A stretch of DNA of 64,000 nt from Croceibacterium aestuarii (lineage in GTDB: Bacteria; Pseudomonadota; Alphaproteobacteria; Sphingomonadales; Sphingomonadaceae). The notes below the pieces were generated by a model, which did not search any database, was not told the DNA's origin, and saw only the letters and a program-made list of their open reading frames with translations. Shown here one piece after another: positions 57,248 through 64,000 of the stretch. The translations under genes were made by a program, and so were the position numbers. Every line of letters begins with the position of its first letter. The first letter of the stretch is position 1. Location: the NCBI RefSeq assembly GCF_030657335.1, contig NZ_CP131039.1, positions 2,558,501-2,622,500 of the forward strand, read 5' to 3'.

Positions 57248-59454
57248 ACAGTCTGACTTTCGACACGCCCGATGCGAGGAACCGGCTCGACCACATGGCG
57301 CAGGGCGTCATCGGCAAGCCCCTGCCGCGGCCCGACGGACCGCTCAAGGTCAGCGGCGCCGCCACTTACGCGGCCGAATACACAGCCGAGGGGTGCCTCG
57401 ACGGCGTGCTCGTCACGGCGACGATCGTGAAGGGTCGGGTAACGCGCCTGGACGAAGCGGGCGCTCTGGCGATGGACGGTGTCGTCGCGGTGATCACCGA
57501 CCCGCGTCTCACCACGCGCTCGGCCCAAGGCACCGCGGGCGAGGCGCCCGCCCAGCACCTGCCGCAAGTCGATTACTGGGGCCAGCCGATCGCGCTGGTC
57601 GTGGCGGAAACGTTCGAGCAGGCGCGCGACGCGGCGAAGCGGCTGGTCGTAGAATATGACGCGGACGCCACCCCGCCCGTCTCGCCCGACGACCCGGCGG
57701 TCGAGTGGAAGCCCAAGGACGCCAAGACGGTCCGTCAAGGCGATCTTGCCCACGCGATGCGCGAGGCGGCCCATGCCGTCGACGTCGAAATCACCACCGC
57801 GGGCCACGCCAGCGCGGCGATGGAACCGCACGCAACGATCGCGCAATGGGACACCGAAGCGCGCAAGCTGACCGTCCATTCCTCGCTGCAGATGCTCAAC
57901 TACAACCTGCCCGAGCTGGCCGACAGCCTCGGCCTGGAGGAAGAGCAGGTGCATATCCTCGCGCCTTACGTCGGCGGGGGCTTCGGCTCCAAGCTCGGCA
58001 TTTCGGCCGAAGGCGTGGCGGCGAGCGTTGCCGCCATGCAACTCGGCCGGCCGGTGCGCGTGGTGATGAGCCGGCAGCAGGTCTTCCAGTGCGTCATGCG
58101 GCGTTCGGAGACGCGCCAGCGTCTGCGGCTCGCCGCCGACGAGGACGGGCGGCTTACCGGCTTCGGTCACGAAGGTTGGGTCACCAATCTGCCCGGCGAG
58201 TTCTTCGCCGAACCGGTCCTGCAAGCGAGCGAGTTCCTTTACCGCGGCACCAATCGGCTGCTCCTCAACTCGGTGGGCCGGATTCACCGCGTCACCGCGG
58301 GCTCCGTCCGCGCGCCGGGCGAGGCGGTCGGCATGCAGGCGCTGGAAGTGGCGATGGACGAACTGGCCAACGCCGCCGGCATCGACCCGGTCGAACTGCG
58401 TCTGCGCAATATTCCCGAGCGTCATCCCTCGAAGGACATCCCTTACAGCTCGCGCAAACTGGCCGAATGTCTCCGCGAGGGCGCGGACGCGTTCGGCTGG
58501 GAGGGTTCCGACCGCACGCCCTGCCGCCGCCGCGAAGGCGAATGGTGGCTCGGCACCGGCATGGCCACCGCCGCCCGGGTCCACAATTTCAGCAAGGCTT
58601 CGGCGCGCGTGGTGCTGCGGCCCGACGGGACGGCCGAAGTGGCGACCGACATGACCGACATCGGCACTGGCACCTATGCCGTGCTCGGGCAGATCGCGGG
58701 TGAAATGCTCGGCCTGGACCCGCGCGACGTTCTCGTCAGCCTTGGCGATTCGGCCCTGCCCAAGGGCCCCGGGTCGGGCGGCTCGTGGGGCGCTGCGTCC
58801 AGTGGAAGCGCGGTCTACCTCGCCTGCGAGGCGCTGCGCGAGGAGCTCTGCGACCGCCTCGGCTGCGATGCGGCGGATCTCACGCTCAAGGACGGCTTTG
58901 CCATCGCCCACAACCAGCGCCAGGCGCTCGTCGATCTGCTTGGCGGGGAGAGCATAGAGCGCACCGGTCAGGTCGAACCGGGCAAGACCGAGGACGAGTT
59001 TTGTCAGGCCATGTACGGCGCCTTCTTCACCGAGGTCGCGGTCAACGCATACACCGGCGAGACGCGGGTGCAACGCATGCTGGGAACCTTCGGCATCGGA
59101 CGGGTGCTCAACGAAATGACCGCACGCTCTCAGTGCCAGGGCGGCATGGCCTGGGCGATCGGCTCGGCCCTGACCGAGGAGCTGGCCTTCGATCCGCGCG
59201 ACGGTCACCTGGTGAACTGCGACCTGGCCGAATATCACATCCCGGTGAACCTCGACGTCCCGCACCTCGAAGTGCACTTCGTCGAGGAACGCGATCCCGC
59301 CGCCAGCCCGCTACAGGCCAAGGGTGTGGGCGAGCTCGGCATCTGCGGCGCGGCAGGGGCGATCAACAATGCCATCCGTCACGCCTGCGGGGTGCGCGTG
59401 CACAGCTTTCCGATGACACCCGACAAGCTGCTGGCAGCTTTGCCCGATCCCTAG
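57244..59454 (+). CDS. paoC: molybdopterin-binding catalytic subunit (PaoC type)
   Basis: This 736-aa subunit oxidises aldehydes to acids at a molybdopterin cytosine dinucleotide centre. Domain order is an N-terminal hammerhead (DGPLKVSGAATYAAEY) then the molybdenum-binding region (VGGGFGSKLGI, GSVRAPGEAVGMQALE, DIGTGTYAVL, GPGSGGSWGAAS) and the catalytic Glu in GVGELGICGAAGAI near residue 700. The order small-FAD-large and the Fe-S insertion in the FAD subunit identify the PaoABC/YagTSR class. No XdhC-type maturation gene is adjacent. The stop is 11 nt from the convergent aspS end. Confidence 0.9.
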   Translation: MNSLTFDTPDARNRLDHMAQGVIGKPLPRPDGPLKVSGAATYAAEYTAEGCLDGVLVTATIVKGRVTRLDEAGALAMDGVVAVITDPRLTTRSAQGTAGEAPAQHLPQVDYWGQPIALVVAETFEQARDAAKRLVVEYDADATPPVSPDDPAVEWKPKDAKTVRQGDLAHAMREAAHAVDVEITTAGHASAAMEPHATIAQWDTEARKLTVHSSLQMLNYNLPELADSLGLEEEQVHILAPYVGGGFGSKLGISAEGVAASVAAMQLGRPVRVVMSRQQVFQCVMRRSETRQRLRLAADEDGRLTGFGHEGWVTNLPGEFFAEPVLQASEFLYRGTNRLLLNSVGRIHRVTAGSVRAPGEAVGMQALEVAMDELANAAGIDPVELRLRNIPERHPSKDIPYSSRKLAECLREGADAFGWEGSDRTPCRRREGEWWLGTGMATAARVHNFSKASARVVLRPDGTAEVATDMTDIGTGTYAVLGQIAGEMLGLDPRDVLVSLGDSALPKGPGSGGSWGAASSGSAVYLACEALREELCDRLGCDAADLTLKDGFAIAHNQRQALVDLLGGESIERTGQVEPGKTEDEFCQAMYGAFFTEVAVNAYTGETRVQRMLGTFGIGRVLNEMTARSQCQGGMAWAIGSALTEELAFDPRDGHLVNCDLAEYHIPVNLDVPHLEVHFVEERDPAASPLQAKGVGELGICGAAGAINNAIRHACGVRVHSFPMTPDKLLAALPDP

Positions 59455-59465
59455 GCCGCGCCTGC

Positions 59466-61292
59466 TCAGCTGTCGGGTGCGACGGCCGCGTCGACGTTCG
59501 CTTTGTCGGCCTCGCTGGCCTTGGGCTGTTCGATCAGGCGAATGTGCACGTCGCGCAGCTGGCGCGGGCTGACGACGCTCGGCGCGCCCATCATCAGGTC
59601 CTGCGCCTTCTGGTTGAGAGGGAAGGCGATGACTTCGCGAATATTCGGCTCGTCGGCGAGCAGCATGACGATGCGGTCGATGCCCGGGGCCGATCCGCCG
59701 TGCGGTGGGGCGCCGAGCTTGAACGCTTCGATCATGCCCGAGAAGTTCGCGTCGACCTCTTCCTTCAAATAGCCGGCGATCTCGAAGGCCTTGTACATGA
59801 TTTCGGGCTTGTGATTCCGGATCGCGCCCGACGAAAGCTCGTAGCCGTTGCAGACGATGTCGTATTGCCAGGCCTTGATCTCGAGCGGGTCCTGGTTCTC
59901 CAGCGCTTCCATCTCGCCCTGCGGCATCGAGAAGGGATTGTGGCTGAAGTCCACCTTCTTCGCCTCTTCGTCGTATTCGAACATCGGGAAATCGACGATC
60001 CAGCAAAACTTGAAGCAGCCTGCCTCGATCAGGCCGAGTTCCTCGGCGCAGCGGGTGCGGGCGGCACCGGCGAGACGAGCGGCGTCCTTTTCCTTGCCCG
60101 CGGCGAAGAACAGGCCGTCGTTCTCGCCCAGCCCCAGTTCGGCGTAGAGCTTTTCCATGCCCTCGGTGCCGTGGTTCTTGGCGATCGGACCGCCGAACTC
60201 GCCGCCCTTGCGGGTGACGTAGCCGAGCCCGGCGAACCCTTCGCGGCGCGCCCAGTCGTTCATGTCGTCGAAGAACTTGCGACTCTTCTCATGGGTATTG
60301 GGTGCGGGGATAACGCGCACACGGCCACCCGAGCCGACGATCTTTTCGAACAGGCCGAAACCGGACTTTTCGAAGTGGCTCGTCACGTCGCTGATGACCA
60401 GCGGGTTGCGCAGGTCGGGCTTGTCGGTGCCGTACTTGAGCATCGTCTCGGCATAGGGGATGCGCGGGAACTCGCCGGCCGGGGTGACCGACTTGCCGCC
60501 CGAGAATTCCTCGAACACGCCTGCCAGCACCGGCTCGATCGCGTTGAACACGTCTTCCTGCGTGACGAAGCTCATCTCGAAGTCGAGCTGGTAGAATTCC
60601 GGCGAGCGATCGGCGCGCAGATCCTCGTCGCGGAAGCACGGGGCGATCTGGAAATAACGGTCGAACCCGGCAACCATCAGCAACTGCTTGAACATCTGCG
60701 GCGCCTGCGGCAGCGCGTAGAAGCGGCCCGGGTGCAGACGGCTCGGCACGAGGTAGTCCCGCGCACCTTCCGGGCTCGATGCGCCCAGGATCGGTGTCTG
60801 GAATTCGGTAAAGCCCTGCTCGATCATCCGCCGGCGGAGGCTGGCGATGACATTGGAGCGGAGCACGATGTTCTTGTGCAGCCGCTCGCGCCGCAGGTCG
60901 ACGAAGCGGTACTTCAGCCGGGTTTCCTCCGGATAGTCCTCGGCCGAATTGACGATCAGCGGCAGTTCGTCGGCGTGGTTCTGCACAGCCACCGAACGCG
61001 CGAAGACCTCGATTTCGCCGGTCGGCAAGTTGGCGTTGACCGTCTCGGCGCTGCGCGCCTTGACCTCGCCGTCGATGGTCACGACCGATTCCAGCCGCAG
61101 CCGCTCGAGTTCGGCCAGTGCCGGTGAATCCTCGTCGGCGACGATCTGGGTGACGCCGTAATGGTCGCGCAGGTCGACGAACAGCAAGCCGCCGTGGTCT
61201 CGCTTGCGATGCACCCAACCCGACAGGCGGACGGTTTCGCCGACATCGGCAGCGCGCAGGGCGGCGCAATTGTGGGTACGATAGGCGTGCAT
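59466..61292 (-). CDS. aspS: aspartate-tRNA ligase
   Basis: This 608-aa class II synthetase has an N-terminal OB-fold anticodon-binding domain ([24 protein letters not shown]), the catalytic core with motif 2 ([21 protein letters not shown]), a bacterial GAD insertion domain, and motif 3 ([11 protein letters not shown]). It is the bacterial long form. Alphaproteobacteria usually lack AsnRS and use a nondiscriminating enzyme with GatCAB; that is family knowledge, not tested here. ATG 61292 was selected over ATG 61307 because [13 protein letters not shown] is the usual start. Confidence 0.95.
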   Translation of the reverse strand: MHAYRTHNCAALRAADVGETVRLSGWVHRKRDHGGLLFVDLRDHYGVTQIVADEDSPALAELERLRLESVVTIDGEVKARSAETVNANLPTGEIEVFARSVAVQNHADELPLIVNSAEDYPEETRLKYRFVDLRRERLHKNIVLRSNVIASLRRRMIEQGFTEFQTPILGASSPEGARDYLVPSRLHPGRFYALPQAPQMFKQLLMVAGFDRYFQIAPCFRDEDLRADRSPEFYQLDFEMSFVTQEDVFNAIEPVLAGVFEEFSGGKSVTPAGEFPRIPYAETMLKYGTDKPDLRNPLVISDVTSHFEKSGFGLFEKIVGSGGRVRVIPAPNTHEKSRKFFDDMNDWARREGFAGLGYVTRKGGEFGGPIAKNHGTEGMEKLYAELGLGENDGLFFAAGKEKDAARLAGAARTRCAEELGLIEAGCFKFCWIVDFPMFEYDEEAKKVDFSHNPFSMPQGEMEALENQDPLEIKAWQYDIVCNGYELSSGAIRNHKPEIMYKAFEIAGYLKEEVDANFSGMIEAFKLGAPPHGGSAPGIDRIVMLLADEPNIREVIAFPLNQKAQDLMMGAPSVVSPRQLRDVHIRLIEQPKASEADKANVDAAVAPDS

Positions 61293-61409
61293 CACTGACT
61301 CTTTCATTCGAGCGGTCTATGGCGCTAGGAAGCCGGCGCTGAAACGGGAGGCTCGCCCGCTTGTCAAGCCACGCCGACTGCGTTCGTCGCGCCCTATAGA
61401 AAACCGAAG

Positions 61410-62633
61410 ATGAAAATACACCCGCTGATTACAAAGACTGCCGACCTCGCCGCGTTGTGCGACCGCCTGGCAAAACACGAATTCGTCTGTGTCGACACCG
61501 AATTCATGCGCGAGAACACCTACTACCCGTTGCTGTGCCTGGTGCAGGTCGGCAACGAGGAGGAAGCCGCGGCCATCGACCCGCTGGCCGAAGGGCTCGA
61601 CCTCGCCCCGCTGCTCGAACTGCTGACCGACAACGAGGACGTGCTGAAGATCTTTCATGCCGGGGGCCAGGACGTGGAGATCATCTACAACCTCACCGGC
61701 CGGACCCCGCATCCGATCTTCGACACGCAGATCGCCATGATGGCGGTCAGCCAGAGCGAGCAGATCGGTTACGCCAACCTCGTCGAGGCATGGCTCGGCA
61801 AGACCATAGACAAGGGCGCGCGCTTCACCGACTGGAGCCGCCGCCCGCTGACCGATCGGCAGATCGAATATGCGATCGGCGACGTGACCTATCTCGCCAC
61901 CATCTTCCCGCGCCTGCTCAAGAAACTGATCAAGACCGGGCGCGGGGCCTGGCTGAATGCCGAGATGGACAAGCTCGCCGATCCGGCGAACTATGCCAAC
62001 GATCTCGACACCGCCTGGCACCGCATCCGCGCGCCCGCCCGCAACGCTCAGGTTCTCGGCCGCCTCAAGGCGCTTGCCGCCTGGCGTGAGACCGAGGCTC
62101 AGAACAAGGACATCCCGCGCGGCCGCATTATGCGCGACGAGACCCTCGCCGACCTGGCCAGCCACCCACCCAAGTCTCAGGCAGATCTCGCCAAGGTGCG
62201 CGGCCTCAGCCAAGCGTGGAAGGACAACGACATCGGCAAGCGGCTGATGAAGGTTCTCGCCAAGGCGGAGCCGATGCCCGACAGCGAAATGCCGGAAAAA
62301 CCCAAGCGCGGCGCGCCGCTGGGCAAGGAAGGCGCGCTGGTCGCCGACCTGCTCAAGCTGCTGCTCAAGATCCGCAGCCGCGAGATCGACGTTGCCAGCC
62401 GGCTGTTGACCCGCTCCGACGAGCTCGAGGCGCTTGCCGCCGGCGTGCGCAAGCTGCCGGTGCTCGAGGGCTGGCGTTACGAGATCTTCGGCAAGGACGC
62501 GCTCGACCTGGTCGAGGGCAAGCTCGCTTTCGCGGTGGAAAAGGGCCGGCTCAAGATGAGCCACATCGACGACGTGGCGAGCGGCGATGCGATGGTGCAT
62601 GGCGAGACGGCGGCGGAGCCGACGAGGCAGTGA
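61410..62633 (+). CDS. rnd: ribonuclease D
   Basis: This 407-aa 3'-5' exonuclease trims tRNA 3' ends. The DEDD acidic residues are in FVCVDTEFMRE, LKIFHAGGQDVEII, HPIFDTQIAMMA and the YAIGDVTYLATIFPRL segment. Two HRDC-like helical regions follow (about 205-280 and 300-390). ATG 61410 has no strong site upstream. The stop overlaps the oxyR-like GTG by 4 nt, linking an RNA-processing gene with an oxidative-stress regulator. Confidence 0.92.
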   Translation: MKIHPLITKTADLAALCDRLAKHEFVCVDTEFMRENTYYPLLCLVQVGNEEEAAAIDPLAEGLDLAPLLELLTDNEDVLKIFHAGGQDVEIIYNLTGRTPHPIFDTQIAMMAVSQSEQIGYANLVEAWLGKTIDKGARFTDWSRRPLTDRQIEYAIGDVTYLATIFPRLLKKLIKTGRGAWLNAEMDKLADPANYANDLDTAWHRIRAPARNAQVLGRLKALAAWRETEAQNKDIPRGRIMRDETLADLASHPPKSQADLAKVRGLSQAWKDNDIGKRLMKVLAKAEPMPDSEMPEKPKRGAPLGKEGALVADLLKLLLKIRSREIDVASRLLTRSDELEALAAGVRKLPVLEGWRYEIFGKDALDLVEGKLAFAVEKGRLKMSHIDDVASGDAMVHGETAAEPTRQ

Positions 62634-63526
62634 GCACGTACCTGCCGACGATCAAGCAGCTGCAATATCTCGTCGCGCTGCACGAACACGGACATTTCGG
62701 CCGCGCGGCGGATGCAAGCTTCGTTTCCCAGTCGACCCTTTCGGCCGGCATCCGCGAGCTCGAATCGCTGCTCGGCGTGACCCTGGTCGAGCGTAGCCGC
62801 CGCGTGGTGCGCTTCACCCCGCTCGGGGTCCAGGTCGTCGAGAAGGCCCACCGCCTGCTGCGGGAGGCCGAGGAGCTTTCCGATCTCGTCCAGGCGGGCG
62901 GCAAGCCGCTCTCGGGCGAACTGCGGATGAGCGTCATCCCGACGATCGCCCCGTTCTTTCTTCCCCGCATCCTGCCGCGCCTCAGGAAGGAGCGACCCAA
63001 TCTCAAGCTGTTCCTGCGCGAGGAAACCAGCGATCACGCCATGGAAAGCCTCAACCACGGCCGCGCCGACTGCGTGCTGCTTGCCCTGCCCTTCGCAACC
63101 GGCGACGTCGAATGCGAACACATCGCCGACGACCGCCTCTACGTCGCCATGCCCAAGGACGATCCGCGCGATCCGCCCGAGCAAGTAACCCCGGCGATGA
63201 TCGACGAAGGCAAGCTGCTGTTGCTCGAGGACGGACACTGCCTCAAGGAACATGCTCTGGCCGCTTGCAATCGGCCCGAGCTCAGCGCTTCGGCGACGAT
63301 GATCGGCACTTCGCTCCACACGCTGGTGCAAATGGTCGACAACGGTCTCGGCATGACGATGCTGCCGCAAATGGCCATCGACGCGGGCATCCTTCACGAA
63401 ACCGAGGTCGTGGCAAGGCCGCTCAAGGCCAAGAACCCGAGCCGCGAAATCGCGCTCGTCTGGCGCAAGAACTCGCCGCGGGGCGAGGAATTCCGCCTGC
63501 TGGCAGAGGAACTGCGGGCCGGCTGA
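62630..63526 (+). CDS. oxyR: LysR-type hydrogen-peroxide sensor OxyR
   Basis: This 298-aa regulator has the LysR HTH (FGRAADASFVSQSTLSAGIRELESLLG) and a substrate-binding-like domain. Cys204 and Cys213, in LEDGHCLKEHALAACNR, are nine residues apart, exactly the spacing of the redox pair (Cys199/Cys208) of E. coli OxyR. It should form a disulfide with peroxide and activate antioxidant genes; no katG/ahp gene is adjacent. GTG 62630 overlaps the rnd stop by 4 nt. A hairpin lies at the 3' end. Confidence 0.9.
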   Translation: MSTYLPTIKQLQYLVALHEHGHFGRAADASFVSQSTLSAGIRELESLLGVTLVERSRRVVRFTPLGVQVVEKAHRLLREAEELSDLVQAGGKPLSGELRMSVIPTIAPFFLPRILPRLRKERPNLKLFLREETSDHAMESLNHGRADCVLLALPFATGDVECEHIADDRLYVAMPKDDPRDPPEQVTPAMIDEGKLLLLEDGHCLKEHALAACNRPELSASATMIGTSLHTLVQMVDNGLGMTMLPQMAIDAGILHETEVVARPLKAKNPSREIALVWRKNSPRGEEFRLLAEELRAG

Positions 63527-63539
63527 CGGTCGTCAGCCG
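63520..63539. terminator. convergent hairpin between oxyR and pgsA
   Basis: CGGCTGAC (63520-63527), GGTC loop, GTCAGCCG (63532-63539) is a perfect 8-bp stem that spans the oxyR stop and ends 8 nt from the pgsA stop. No T-run flanks it. It could serve as a bidirectional terminator-like structure. Confidence 0.5.
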
Positions 63540-63546
63540 CAAGCGC

Positions 63547-64000
63547 TCAATCCATGTGCTTGAGACCGGCCCGAAGGTAATCCCATCCGGTCAGCAGGGT
63601 GAGGATCGCCGCAGCCCACAAGGTCGCGAGGCCGACGGTGTGCGGGACATTGGCGTCGATTCCGTCGACCAGCACGATCCAGTGCGGCAGGGCATTGCCG
63701 AGGATCAGCGAGCCGAGGCTGACGAGTTGGAAGGTGGTCTTCCACTTGGCCAGCCGGCTGACCGGAACCGAAACCTGCAGTCCGCCCAGGAATTCGCGCA
63801 GCCCCGACACGGCGATTTCGCGGATCAGGATGATCAGGCCGGCAATGACGTGCGCATCGCCGACATAGGGGCCGCGCAAGACGCCTTGCGCCGTCAGCAC
63901 CAGAATGACCGCTGCGACCATGATCTTGTCCGCGATCGGATCGAGGAATTGCCCGAGCCTGCTCACCGCCCCGCTCGACCGGGCAAGATAGCCGTCGAAG
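63547..64000 (-). CDS. pgsA: CDP-diacylglycerol-glycerol-3-phosphate 3-phosphatidyltransferase, C-terminal part
   Basis: The visible 150 or so residues (gene continues past 64000) are the C-terminal three quarters of an integral-membrane CDP-alcohol phosphatidyltransferase. The CDP-OH-P motif D-G-x2-A-R-x8-G-x3-D-x3-D is present as DGYLARSSGAVSRLGQFLDPIAD at the very edge. Four hydrophobic segments follow. It makes phosphatidylglycerol phosphate for membrane lipids. PgsA versus another CDP-OH-P family member is decided by the block RLAKWKTTFQL, usual for PgsA. Confidence 0.88.
   Translation of the reverse strand, partial: FDGYLARSSGAVSRLGQFLDPIADKIMVAAVILVLTAQGVLRGPYVGDAHVIAGLIILIREIAVSGLREFLGGLQVSVPVSRLAKWKTTFQLVSLGSLILGNALPHWIVLVDGIDANVPHTVGLATLWAAAILTLLTGWDYLRAGLKHMD

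Noticed and set aside
56965..59277. 770-codon leftward frame antisense to the paoC-type gene
   Set aside because: The paoC-type frame is unmistakable; the antisense frame is composed of typical shadow residues.
58785..61127. 780-codon rightward frame over the paoC end and aspS
   Set aside because: It crosses two real genes on opposite strands and has no recognisable domain.
1..64000. CRISPR arrays, rRNA, integrons, IS ends
   Set aside because: No regularly spaced direct repeats, rRNA signatures or transposase-like proteins were seen.

Overview
The window is a GC-rich, gene-dense chromosomal segment of an alphaproteobacterium, most likely Sphingomonadales and probably Erythrobacteraceae. The support is a C4-type 5-aminolevulinate synthase, the character of the housekeeping proteins, a TonB receptor/FecR/ECF set, frequent GTG/TTG starts in 4-nt overlaps, and extragenic palindromes of the kind seen in sphingomonads. 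The taxonomic call is inference. I see no phage, IS element, CRISPR array or rRNA. One tRNA (Met, CAT) is present.

Positions 1-5.9 kb hold a leftward run (44-aa membrane peptide, 614-aa exported protein, xerD-like recombinase, accA, M48 lipoprotein) divergent from aroK-aroB. From 6.3 to 19.1 kb are a POT peptide transporter, YetF/DUF421 and DUF488 proteins, an acyl-CoA carboxylase beta subunit, a CtaG-like oxidase assembly protein, a reductase of the extended SDR type, glutathione reductase, an HTH/membrane protein pair, an RhlE-type helicase, an MFS exporter and an OmpA-family protein. From 19.2 to 31.7 kb are pgi, lepB-rnc-era (4-nt overlaps), a second MFS transporter, topA with a coupled 60-aa protein, two paralogous membrane proteins, a frameshifted dprA, plsY and murI. 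From 31.7 to 40 kb are hemA, a PAS-GGDEF-EAL-PilZ protein, an ornithine-decarboxylase-like enzyme behind a deoxyhypusine-synthase-like enzyme (polyamine pair), a threonine dehydratase, a MAPEG protein and a single-domain response regulator.

Positions 39,962-48,416 carry the most unusual block: eight leftward genes with overlaps or gaps of at most 24 nt. In order they encode a thermostable-hemolysin-family (GNAT-like) protein, an acyl-adenylate ligase fused to a heme-oxygenase-like diiron domain, an SDR, an exported TPR protein, a methyltransferase, an ECF sigma factor, a FecR anti-sigma factor and an STN-domain TonB receptor. It looks like a small-molecule biosynthesis pathway joined to its own surface-signalling uptake circuit.

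Positions 48.5-51 kb carry a sulfide/persulfide-type operon (MBL hydrolase, YgaP-like membrane protein, Blh-type phosphatase domain, TauE/SafE) behind an AT-rich dyad. The remainder holds proB, tRNA-Met, thpR-mltG-fabF-acpP, a paoABC-type molybdenum aldehyde dehydrogenase operon, aspS, rnd-oxyR and the 3' part of pgsA.
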